From assembly GCA_027485365.1 (NCBI GenBank), contig JAIXRD010000066.1, positions 1-13,806 on the forward strand: DNA of 13,806 bases. The letters are read 5' to 3'. The notes below the pieces were generated by a model, which did not search any database, was not told where the DNA came from, and worked only from the letters and a program-made list of their open reading frames with translations. This stretch comes from Cryomorphaceae bacterium (lineage in GTDB: Bacteria > Bacteroidota > Bacteroidia > Flavobacteriales_D > Crocinitomicaceae). Each line of letters begins with the position of its first letter. Positions within the stretch are counted from its first letter, which is position 1. Shown piece by piece: positions 7,410 to 13,793 of this stretch. Position numbers and translations under genes: made by a program.

Positions 7410-8294
7410 CTAATACCCCGAGATCGAAAGCTGAAAATATGCAGAAGGTAAACGCACCTGTGTCTTATCGAAGGTTGGATAACCCAATTTATCTAGCATG
7501 GGGTAAGCTACCGCCTTCGATTCCTGTCTTTTATGCCAAAGGGAAGAATGCGCTACTTGATTCTGTAATGCATGCCTTACCTGCTCCGCATCTATTCCCA
7601 ATTCCATGCCTAGCGTTTGCGACCACAAGGCATACTGAACGCCTCCGTATAAAATCCCATGGGATGTCTTCCCGAAGGGATTGGTAGATAAATCTTTGTA
7701 TCGCTGGTTTTTTCCTTTATACTCAATCTCTTTCACTTGTAAGCCGCTGGCCTCGCCAGTCCAAAGCCGCACTCCCAGGTGTCCGGACCAAAGCATTTCT
7801 CGATACCGATACAAGAGCGTAGCCGTTCGAAAGCGATCCTTTCCTTGTCCTGCAAAAAAATCATTTTCCAACATCAAGGAATGGCCCTTGATTTCGCCTT
7901 TGAATGCGCCCGAAAGCTGACTCGTACCTGCATTATCCGAATAGATGATGTAGGCATATCCGAACGAATTTTCACGTGTAAAATAATTATTCAAGGTACC
8001 CAACTCCATATCACGAACCGAGGTGTTTTTTCCAGTAACTAAAGAAGCTCCAAGATAGGATTTTGATTCAAAGAATCGGTTTCGTTGACCTAGGTCCTTT
8101 AACCGATAAGACACATCACTACCGATGGTTAACATAAAGGAACGGTATTCAAGTCCGGCATGTACGCCCACTCCATAGTAATGTTGGTGACTTCCGATGC
8201 TGGCCGAAAGGCGGAGACCTAAAAAAATAGCTTGTGAATAACTGACAAAATTAATCCCGAATACTAGCAAAAAAACAATGCGTTTAAGACACAT
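7410..8294 (-). CDS. Secreted protein resembling polymorphic toxin type 23 (Bacterial toxin 23-like) family
   Basis: A 294-aa exported protein. The signal peptide is K4-R5 followed by a hydrophobic core at 6-18, with a likely cut after S20 (S-Y-S before Q21). The body is beta-rich. Blocks I recall from proteins labelled 'polymorphic toxin type 23 domain' in Bacteroidota are visible: SFGYAYIIYSDNAGTSQ (110-126), ENDFFAGQGKDRFRTA (143-158), DAEQVRHALQNQVAH (235-249) and PMLDKLGYPTF (265-275). The family was predicted as a toxin from comparative genomics; I know of no activity shown for stand-alone versions. There is no delivery domain and no obvious immunity gene next to it. The start is the ATG at 8294, sharing one base with the folD stop (TAATG) and giving the signal peptide; the frame is open 33 codons further upstream within folD, which is rejected. 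Alternatively it is an outer-membrane or periplasmic protein unrelated to toxicity. Confidence 0.65.
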   Translation of the reverse strand: MCLKRIVFLLVFGINFVSYSQAIFLGLRLSASIGSHQHYYGVGVHAGLEYRSFMLTIGSDVSYRLKDLGQRNRFFESKSYLGASLVTGKNTSVRDMELGTLNNYFTRENSFGYAYIIYSDNAGTSQLSGAFKGEIKGHSLMLENDFFAGQGKDRFRTATLLYRYREMLWSGHLGVRLWTGEASGLQVKEIEYKGKNQRYKDLSTNPFGKTSHGILYGGVQYALWSQTLGMELGIDAEQVRHALQNQVAHSSLWHKRQESKAVAYPMLDKLGYPTFDKTQVRLPSAYFQLSISGY

Positions 8295-9172
8295 TACTTT
8301 CCTTTTAGTTCCATCGCTTTTAAGGTGTTCATCATTAGCGATGCAATGGTCATAGGCCCTACCCCTCCGGGTACTGGCGAAATCATACTGCATTTTTCAG
8401 CCACATTGGCAAAATCTACATCTCCTGCCAAACGCCAACCTTTAGGTGCATTTGAATCGATTAAACGGGTAGTACCTACATCAATTACCACCGCACCTTC
8501 TTTGACCATGTCTGCTGTTACAAATCCAGGCTGACCCACCGCGGCAATTAGAATATCGGCATTGCGACAAACTTCCGCTAGGTTTTCGGTTTTTGAATGC
8601 GCCAGCGTTACCGTACAATTTCCTGGGTTGGTGTTTCTACCCAACATAATGGAAAGCGGCATCCCAACAATGTTACTGCGACCAATGATGACACAGTTCT
8701 TACCTTCTGTAACAATATGTTTTCGTTTGATGAGCTCTAAAATCCCTGCGGGTGTTGCTGGTAAAAAACCAGGTAGGTTCACCACCATGTTCCCTAGATT
8801 TCTTGGATGAAATCCATCTACATCTTTCATTGGATCAATAGCTTGTGTAACTTTCAATTCATCAATGTGGGCCGGCAAAGGAAGTTGAACAATAAAGCCA
8901 TCGATGCTCTTGTCTTCATTCAAGGATTGAACTTTTGCCAATAAAATTTCTTCGGGAACCGAGTCGTCATAACGGATTAAGGTACTTTCGAATCCGATTT
9001 CTTCGCACGCTTTTACTTTATTTTTAACATAGGTCATTGAGGCACCGTCCGTTCCAACCAATACCGCGGCTAAATGAGGGATTTTTTTACCGTCCGCCTT
9101 CCGTTGAAGGACTGCTTCGCGAAGTTCTAGTTTTACCTCTTGAGCAATTGCTTTACCATCAATGATTTCCAT
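8294..9172 (-). CDS. folD: Bifunctional methylenetetrahydrofolate dehydrogenase / methenyltetrahydrofolate cyclohydrolase
   Basis: FolD interconverts 5,10-methylene-THF, 5,10-methenyl-THF and 10-formyl-THF using NADP in the cytoplasm, supplying formyl groups for purine synthesis. All family marks are present in the normal length of 292 aa: catalytic Y48 and K52 (YxxxK), QLPLP at 96-100, KDVDGFHP at 116-123, the nucleotide-binding GRSNIVGMP at 164-172, and the C-terminal signature PGGVGPMT at 268-275. The ATG at 9172 fits the family start (MEIIDGK) and stands a few bases after a perfect -7 box, so the mRNA may be almost leaderless. Its stop codon shares a base with the next start (TAATG), implying translational coupling to the secreted protein downstream. 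Assignment is secure. Confidence 0.97.
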   Translation of the reverse strand: MEIIDGKAIAQEVKLELREAVLQRKADGKKIPHLAAVLVGTDGASMTYVKNKVKACEEIGFESTLIRYDDSVPEEILLAKVQSLNEDKSIDGFIVQLPLPAHIDELKVTQAIDPMKDVDGFHPRNLGNMVVNLPGFLPATPAGILELIKRKHIVTEGKNCVIIGRSNIVGMPLSIMLGRNTNPGNCTVTLAHSKTENLAEVCRNADILIAAVGQPGFVTADMVKEGAVVIDVGTTRLIDSNAPKGWRLAGDVDFANVAEKCSMISPVPGGVGPMTIASLMMNTLKAMELKGK

Positions 9173-9176
9173 GCGG

Positions 9177-9184
9177 CAAAGTTA
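9177..9184 (-). promoter_or_regulatory. -7 promoter box for folD
   Basis: TAACTTTG on the minus strand fits TAnnTTTG exactly. Its last base is only 4 nt from the folD ATG, so transcription would begin at or within a base or two of the start codon. The best upstream partner is a TTC 20 bases away, an imperfect -33 match. Confidence 0.5.
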
Positions 9185-9231
9185 ACTATAAAAGTGCAGA
9201 CCTTGAACTATAGCTTTTCAACCATGTTCCG

Positions 9232-9239
9232 TATCTTTG
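9232..9239 (+). promoter_or_regulatory. -7 promoter box for the bshA operon
   Basis: TATCTTTG matches TAnnTTTG exactly and would start transcription near 9243, about 13 nt before the first gene of the plus-strand operon. No good TTG lies 19 bases upstream; the nearest is 26 bases away (9203-9205). With the folD box at 9177-9184 it forms a compact divergent promoter pair in the 83-bp gap 9173-9255. Confidence 0.45.
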
Positions 9240-9255
9240 TGAAAAACTTGTACGA

Positions 9256-9831
9256 ATGAAACGATTCCTCTTACTTCTTATTTCTTTACCGCTTCTTAGT
9301 TACGCCCAAGTAGCTTTCAATGGATCAGAACTTGGAGTTGAACTCTATGCAGGAGCTTCAACTCTTGGTGGTTCCGTAGGAGGTGATTTAAAATATGCAG
9401 CTATATTAAATGAAAATTGGGCCGTCGGTCCTTCCTTCCGCTTACAACGAACGTGGTCCAATAACTTGGGTCAAAAAATGGGGTTTTCCGTATATGGCGG
9501 AGGAGTTTACGCGCATTATCGAATCAAGAATACCTTATTTGTTGGCGGAGAATATGAACTGTTAAAAAGTCCGTACAACTTTATTTTCTTTAACTACTCA
9601 TCGAAACAATGGGCCTCTACCCTCTTTCTTGGTGGTGGTTTTTCTCGAGATTTCAATCATAAGATCCGAGTAAACGGTGGAATTTTCTATGACGTAATCA
9701 ATGCTGAAAACAGCCCGTTCCGCTCAAGTTATTCCGTGCGAATCAAAAATGAAATGGGCCAAGTGGTTCGAATCTTACCCATGATTTATCGCATCACGTT
9801 TTTCTTTCCCCTAGGAGGTAGTAAGGAATGA
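9256..9831 (+). CDS. Predicted outer-membrane beta-barrel-like protein, 191 aa
   Basis: I do not recognise a named family. Signal peptide: M-K-R followed by a Leu-rich core and S-Y-A before Q18, a clear signal peptidase I site. The mature part alternates short amphipathic beta segments rich in Gly, Tyr, Phe and Trp (for example GVELYAG, FSVYGGGVYAHY, TLFVGGEYELL, STLFLGGGF, RVNGGIFYDV) and ends with an aromatic strand MIYRITFFFPLG, as small 8-stranded outer-membrane barrels do; this is inferred from pattern. It is the first gene of the bshA operon: its TGA overlaps the bshA ATG as ATGA. It has its own -7 box 17 nt upstream. Function is unknown, and nothing ties it to thiol metabolism beyond position. 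Confidence 0.75.
   Translation: MKRFLLLLISLPLLSYAQVAFNGSELGVELYAGASTLGGSVGGDLKYAAILNENWAVGPSFRLQRTWSNNLGQKMGFSVYGGGVYAHYRIKNTLFVGGEYELLKSPYNFIFFNYSSKQWASTLFLGGGFSRDFNHKIRVNGGIFYDVINAENSPFRSSYSVRIKNEMGQVVRILPMIYRITFFFPLGGSKE
9813..9818 (+). promoter_or_regulatory. Shine-Dalgarno for bshA
   Basis: A full AGGAGG ends 9 nt before the bshA ATG and lies inside the last codons of the preceding gene. Strong Shine-Dalgarno sequences are unusual in Bacteroidota and none of the other starts here has one. It may matter for re-initiation at the ATGA overlap, or be a by-product of the Gly-Gly codons. Confidence 0.4.
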
Positions 9832-10952
9832 AAATAGGAATCGTACTTTATCCAACCTTTGGTGGAAGTGGCGTTGTAGCCACGGAATTAGGTAAAGCCT
9901 TAGCCTTGAAAGGTCACCAGATCCATTTCATTACCTATTCACAACCCGTGCGACTCGGACGCTTTCAGGAAAACATTTTTTACCACGAAGTAGCGGTCTC
10001 CGATTATCCCTTGTTTGAGTTCCAACCCTACGAAACCACCTTGGCATCAAAAATTTATGATGTAGCTAAACACGAAGGCTTGGACATTCTCCATGTGCAC
10101 TATGCGATACCGCATGCTTCGGCTGCGTTCATGGCGCAAAAAATCTTGGAGGCGGAAGGAATTTACATTCCCTTTGTCACCACACTTCACGGCACAGATA
10201 TCACCTTAATAGGAAAAGACCCTTCCTTCGTTCCTGTTGTACAATTTTGTATCAATGCTTCCAACGCGGTGACGGCTGTCTCAGAAAGCTTAAAAGCCGA
10301 TACCCTAACGCACTTCAACATTACCCAAGAAATTCAGGTGGTTCCAAACTTCATCACAACGGATGAGGTGTTACCCGAAGCACAACCCGAACGCCGGGGT
10401 GCATATGCCCTTCCAAATGAACCCATCTTATGTCACATATCGAACTTCCGTAAGGTAAAACGTGTGGAGGATGTGATTCGAATTTTCGAAAAAGTAAACC
10501 AAGTGCTTCCATCAAAATTACTGATGGTTGGCGATGGCCCGGATCGCTATGCGAGTGAACAACTCTGTCGATCGCTAGGCCTGTGCGATCGAATCATTTA
10601 TTTGGGTAAATTGCGAGAAACACGTCAAGTGTTAGAACTGGCAGATGTCTTTATATTACCCTCTGAAAGTGAGAGTTTTGGCCTAGCTGCCTTGGAGGCC
10701 ATGGCGGTTGGCGTCCCTGTGATTTCAAGTGATACGGGAGGAATCCCTGAAGTAAATATTCAAGGATATTCGGGCTTTCTATCCCCGGTGGGCGACATTG
10801 AAGGCATGGCGAATAACACCCTTAAGTTATTAGACTCCGTTCAAAAACAACAGTTTAGAAACCAAGCGCTTGAGCAAGCAAAAGCCTTTAGCATTGAACG
10901 TGTGGTTCCACAATACGAAGAAATTTACCTTAACTTAGTTTCAAAGAAATAA
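9828..10952 (+). CDS. bshA: N-acetyl-alpha-D-glucosaminyl L-malate synthase BshA
   Basis: BshA joins GlcNAc from UDP-GlcNAc to L-malate, the first step of bacillithiol synthesis, in the cytoplasm. It is a retaining GT4-family, GT-B-fold glycosyltransferase. Diagnostic BshA blocks are present: YPTFGGSGVVATELG at 8-22, HVHYAIPHA at 89-97 and TTLHGTDIT at 118-126. The C-terminal sugar-nucleotide half has VGDGPD at 234-239 and the EX7E motif E282/E290 in SESFGLAALE. Length, 374 aa, is typical. The ATG overlaps the previous TGA by 4 nt and has an AGGAGG 9 nt upstream; elbB follows after 2 nt. The later-step genes bshB and bshC are not in the window, which is common because they are usually unlinked in this phylum. 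Secure. Confidence 0.95.
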   Translation: MKIGIVLYPTFGGSGVVATELGKALALKGHQIHFITYSQPVRLGRFQENIFYHEVAVSDYPLFEFQPYETTLASKIYDVAKHEGLDILHVHYAIPHASAAFMAQKILEAEGIYIPFVTTLHGTDITLIGKDPSFVPVVQFCINASNAVTAVSESLKADTLTHFNITQEIQVVPNFITTDEVLPEAQPERRGAYALPNEPILCHISNFRKVKRVEDVIRIFEKVNQVLPSKLLMVGDGPDRYASEQLCRSLGLCDRIIYLGKLRETRQVLELADVFILPSESESFGLAALEAMAVGVPVISSDTGGIPEVNIQGYSGFLSPVGDIEGMANNTLKLLDSVQKQQFRNQALEQAKAFSIERVVPQYEEIYLNLVSKK

Positions 10953-10954
10953 TC

Positions 10955-11635
10955 ATGAATATAGGTGTTTTACTTTCTGGTAACGGAGTGTACGACGGGG
11001 CAGAAATTCAAGAAGCCGTGCTTACCTTATTAGCCATCGATGAAATGGGATGGAATGCAGTATGTATTTCTGTTGATAAACCTCAACATCACGTAATTAA
11101 TCACCTGACGGGTGAGGTGATGGATGAATCGAGAAACATGCTGGTTGAAGCCGCACGCATCGCACGCGGACAAATCACCCCAATTGAGAACATTAGTCCT
11201 GCAGACATTGATGCCTTGGTAATTCCTGGCGGATTTGGAAGCGCTAAAAACTTTACCAGCTGGGCCTTCGACGGACCGGCAAGCACCATATTACCAGAAG
11301 TAAAATTACTGTTAGTGAACCTAGTAAATGTAGGAAAACCGATCGTTGCGCTCTGCGTGAGTCCCGTAGTTGTAGCAAAGGCATTCGAGGGTTCAAGCAT
11401 ACACCCTAAGCTGACTTTAGGCTCATCTTCAGAACCATCACCTTATGACATCAATGGTTTTAACGAAGGATTAAGAGCAACCGGATCCATGGCACAAGAA
11501 CGGACCATTCGTGAAGTACTGATAGACCCCGTAAACCGAATCATTTGCGCCCCATGTTATATGATGGAAGCACGAATCACGGAAATTCACGAGAACATAC
11601 AACACGCGTTACGGGCATTAAAAGAGCTATTGTGA
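10955..11635 (+). CDS. elbB: ElbB, DJ-1/PfpI-family glyoxalase-like protein
   Basis: This closely resembles E. coli ElbB (sigma cross-reacting protein 27A), a class I glutamine-amidotransferase-like protein with weak glyoxalase activity in vitro and a genetic link to isoprenoid synthesis. Shared blocks: SGNGVYDGAEIQEAVLTLLA at 8-27, VINHLTGE at 47-54, EAARIARG at 65-72, PGGFGSAKN at 91-99, and the nucleophile-elbow cysteine C134 in VALCVSP. The family's SGCG is SGNG here, so a second conserved cysteine is missing (N10). Length is 226 aa against about 217. It starts 2 nt after bshA and its TGA overlaps the meaB GTG by 4 nt, so it is translated from the same operon. Family assignment is secure; the physiological substrate is unknown. 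Confidence 0.93.
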   Translation: MNIGVLLSGNGVYDGAEIQEAVLTLLAIDEMGWNAVCISVDKPQHHVINHLTGEVMDESRNMLVEAARIARGQITPIENISPADIDALVIPGGFGSAKNFTSWAFDGPASTILPEVKLLLVNLVNVGKPIVALCVSPVVVAKAFEGSSIHPKLTLGSSSEPSPYDINGFNEGLRATGSMAQERTIREVLIDPVNRIICAPCYMMEARITEIHENIQHALRALKELL

Positions 11636-12681
11636 GCTTAGATACCGATAAATTTAATCAATGGGCAGCCAACCGAAAGGCGCACAAAGAAGGATTAACC
11701 GCAGAAATCCTATTCCCTAAATTACGGAAAGGAGATCGCGGGGCCTTAGCATCGGCGATTACTTTAATTGAAAGCACCAATCCAACGCATCGAAGAGAAG
11801 CCAACGCCTTAATTACATTATGTCTTCCACACAGCGGAAACGCATGGCGCATTGGGATCACGGGTGTCCCGGGGGTTGGAAAAAGTACATTTATTGAGGC
11901 GATCGGACATGAACTATTGAACCAAGGACATCGGCTTGCCGTAATGGCCATTGACCCCAGTTCCAGTATTAGCGGCGGAAGTATACTTGGCGATAAAACC
12001 CGCATGGAATCGTTATCGATGCGTGACGATGTATTTATTCGTCCAACGGCAACTGGAAAAACGCTTGGGGGCGTGGCGCAACATACGCGTGAAACCATCA
12101 TTTTATGTGAAGCTGCGGGCTATGACATCATCTTTATAGAAACCGTTGGTGTTGGACAAAGTGAAACGGTGGTACATTCCATGGTAGATTTTTTCTTGTT
12201 GTTGATGCTTTCTGGAGCGGGCGACGAATTACAAGGAATCAAGCGAGGGATTATGGAAATGGCTGATGGCATATTAATTACCAAAGCAGACCAAGGGAAT
12301 GAAGAAGCGGCGAATCATGCAAAGCGCACCTATCAGAATGCATTGCATTTGTTTACGGCCAAAGAAAGCGGTTGGATACCCAAGGTAGCATGTATTTCAA
12401 GCATAGAAAAAACCGCATTGAATCACCCGATGACTTGGTGGAAGGCATATTTTGATCAGGTAACCCAATCCGGATATTTGAGTCATAAACGGAAGGAACA
12501 GGATTTGCGATTTTTTGAAGAAAGTTTTCAGCAGCAGCTCAGTCAATTTATGGCGAACAATGAACAGATTAATGCGGGATATAAGGACTTACAAACCCAA
12601 GTGCTCGACGGAAGATGTTCACCCTACGAAGCCGCAGATCGCTTATTACATTTAATTACAACAGCGCATGGAAACCTTTAA
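11632..12681 (+). CDS. meaB: Methylmalonyl-CoA mutase-associated GTPase MeaB (ArgK family)
   Basis: MeaB is a SIMIBI-class G3E GTPase that loads and protects cobalamin in methylmalonyl-CoA mutase in the cytoplasm. Numbered from the GTG: P-loop GVPGVGKS at 78-85, AIDPSSSISGGSILGDKTRM at 106-125, PTATGKTLGG at 138-147, G3-like ETVGVGQSE at 170-178 and the base-recognition motif TKAD at 217-220. The last has Thr in place of the usual Asn of NKxD, as also happens in the SRP GTPases. The C-terminal helices (about 280-345) would be the dimerisation arm. The GTG at 11632 is chosen because it overlaps the elbB stop as GTGA and gives 349 aa, close to family length; the frame is open further upstream inside elbB, but only with a TTG. 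The mutase genes are not in the window. Secure family, start fairly sure. Confidence 0.93.
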   Translation: MSLDTDKFNQWAANRKAHKEGLTAEILFPKLRKGDRGALASAITLIESTNPTHRREANALITLCLPHSGNAWRIGITGVPGVGKSTFIEAIGHELLNQGHRLAVMAIDPSSSISGGSILGDKTRMESLSMRDDVFIRPTATGKTLGGVAQHTRETIILCEAAGYDIIFIETVGVGQSETVVHSMVDFFLLLMLSGAGDELQGIKRGIMEMADGILITKADQGNEEAANHAKRTYQNALHLFTAKESGWIPKVACISSIEKTALNHPMTWWKAYFDQVTQSGYLSHKRKEQDLRFFEESFQQQLSQFMANNEQINAGYKDLQTQVLDGRCSPYEAADRLLHLITTAHGNL

Positions 12682-12874
12682 AATAACAGGCGAATACATC
12701 GAACTCATTGCCTTATTAAAAGCAACGGGAATTGCAGAAACGGGCGGACATGCCAAGTACTTGGTGGACGAAGGCGAAGTAACGCGTAACGGAGAAATCG
12801 AAACTCGAAAGCGCGCGAAACTGATACCCGGGGATGTCATTCGAGTATTTGAATATGAAATATGTATTGCATGA
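12668..12874 (+). CDS. Small RNA-binding S4 domain protein
   Basis: A 68-aa protein that is a single S4 domain, resembling the YaaA/YbcJ-type small RNA-binding proteins. The S4 core runs from about 12 to 60, with LIALLKATGIAETGGHAK (13-30), the DEGEVTRNGEIET turn (34-46) and KLIPGDVIRV (51-60), the usual helix-hairpin followed by a basic strand. No catalytic domain is attached. It overlaps meaB by 14 nt and its TGA overlaps the next ATG (ATGA), so it is an internal member of the operon. The RNA partner is unknown; homologues are thought to bind structured RNA, perhaps ribosomal. The ATG gives a full S4 domain. Confident on family, not on role. Confidence 0.88.
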   Translation: METFKITGEYIELIALLKATGIAETGGHAKYLVDEGEVTRNGEIETRKRAKLIPGDVIRVFEYEICIA

Positions 12875-13242
12875 TCAAGTATGGCCTAATTTTATTGGTT
12901 GGGGTAATTGTCCAGATGGGAAGTAGTGTATATGGACAAAAAGAAAGTGAAAATACGAATGCCTGTATATTCATCCCAAATAACATCAGCGTAAGTTGCG
13001 ATCACTACAATAAAGATTTCACCTTGGATGTTCTGCTAACTGCTCCTTGTGTGATTAAAAACATGAAAGTAATCGATCGATGGGGAAGCGTCTTGTATTC
13101 AACAGATCAAGGGCCATGGACATGGTATGGCGGATTACAACCTGCGGGTATTTACCATGTAACCGTCAGCTACATTCGAGCCGAAAATCAGAGTGAACCT
13201 GAATTAAAATCAATTACACAGGCGGTATATTTGATTAAGTGA
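12871..13242 (+). CDS. Small secreted protein with a CHU_C-like (T9SS type-B C-terminal) domain
   Basis: A 123-aa protein with signal peptide (M-I-K, hydrophobic core 4-17, cut near V-Y-G before Q23) followed almost at once by one domain of about 90 residues. Its pattern fits the gliding-motility-associated C-terminal domain (TIGR04131/CHU_C): FIPNNISV at 34-41 in place of FSPNGDGV, KVIDRWGSVLY at 66-76 in place of the usual NRWG strand, W85-Y-G-G, AGIYHVTVSY at 92-101 and a final AVYLIK. In that family the domain normally follows a large cargo and directs type IX secretion and surface anchoring; here there is no cargo. Three cysteines (C32, C43, C60) are unusual for it. The ATG at 12871 overlaps the S4 stop (ATGA) and gives a clean signal peptide; an ATG at 12862 would add three residues. 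Last gene of the operon; no clear terminator follows. Confidence 0.72.
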   Translation: MIKYGLILLVGVIVQMGSSVYGQKESENTNACIFIPNNISVSCDHYNKDFTLDVLLTAPCVIKNMKVIDRWGSVLYSTDQGPWTWYGGLQPAGIYHVTVSYIRAENQSEPELKSITQAVYLIK

Positions 13243-13298
13243 TTTGGGAGCGGCCGAGTTAGGCAGTATATCATCCAATATGTTCAATTCCATTGCGT

Positions 13299-13325
13299 TA
13301 GGGGTATCGTAAAATAAATCCCCTA
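13299..13325. repeat. Inverted repeat TAGGGG-N15-CCCCTA before the ORF6N gene
   Basis: Six-base arms at 13299-13304 and 13320-13325 enclose 15 AT-rich bases, and the right arm runs into the A of the ORF6N start codon. It could be an operator or a hairpin covering the start, but six base pairs are weak. The rest of the 13243-13324 gap shows no TAnnTTTG box and no clear terminator. Confidence 0.25.
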
Positions 13326-13793
13326 TGGAACTAGAACACATCAAAAACACTATTCACGAAATTCGTGGTACGAAGGTCATTCTTGATTTTGAATTGGCAA
13401 AAATGTATCAAGTGGAAACACGCGCACTGAAACAGGCCGTTCGGCGAAACATCGAGTGATTTCATGTATCAATTGACAGAAATTGAGATGCAACACTTGG
13501 TATCACAACATGTGATACCCACGTTAAATCACTTGGGCGGTGCTAAACCCTTTGTCTTTACTGAGCAGGGTATTGCTATGCTATCAAGCGTTTTGAAAAG
13601 TAAAAAAGCAATTCAAATCAACATCTCCATCATGCGGGCATTCGTGATGATGCGGCAGTGGGCTTTAACCCATCAAGAATTAAGCAAACGTCTGAATGCG
13701 TTAATTTCCTTAAAGGAAACAAAGACCCTAGAGGCGTCAAAAAATCCGATCCCCATTCGACGACTTGTAGAAATAAAATGTATTTTCGTATAA
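13325..13793 (+). pseudogene. ORF6N-domain protein gene, frameshifted
   Basis: ORF6N is a phage-type, probably DNA-binding domain, common in mobile or phage-derived genes of Bacteroidota. The first 44 codons (13325-13459) encode the N-terminus, with IHEIRGTKVILDFELAKMY and ALKQAVRRNIE, then hit a TGA. The continuation is in another frame from 13458: DFMYQLTEIEM, then PFVFTEQGIAMLSSVLKSKK and INISIMRAFVMMR, ending at a stop at 13793. Intact relatives read RRNI-(E/D)-RFP-x-DFM, so four residues (12 bases) are replaced by one base, an 11-bp deletion. The C-terminal tail is short and diverges from the usual coiled-coil end. The downstream part alone could start at the ATG at 13464 and make 109 aa. 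Programmed frameshifting is unlikely, since a +1 shift would still omit RFPx. Confidence 0.75.
13499..13519. repeat. 9-bp inverted repeat inside the ORF6N remnant
   Basis: GGTATCACA and TGTGATACC form a perfect 9-bp stem around the loop ACA, within codons for VSQHVIP. It is the best short-loop perfect hairpin I noticed in the window. It may be chance or a recombination or operator remnant in a decaying gene. Confidence 0.35.

Noticed and set aside
7130..7687. A 185-codon open frame on the plus strand, antisense to the nfu gene and the end of the secreted protein gene
   Set aside because: It lies opposite two well-supported genes, has no recognisable domain and spans their intergenic gap; it is a shadow of minus-strand coding.
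8295..8393. N-terminal extension of the type-23-toxin-like gene into folD
   Set aside because: The extra 33 residues are folD sequence in another frame and would bury the signal peptide; the ATG in TAATG is the natural start.
11545..11631. N-terminal extension of meaB from a TTG inside elbB
   Set aside because: The residues do not look like MeaB and the GTG overlapping the elbB stop gives the expected length.
11658..12101. A 147-codon open frame antisense to meaB
   Set aside because: It is opposite the P-loop region of meaB and explained by that gene's codon use.
13454..13464. Programmed +1 frameshift at GAG-TGA in the ORF6N gene
   Set aside because: A +1 shift would join the frames but leave out the conserved RFPx residues, and no slippery sequence or stimulator is visible; a small deletion explains it better.
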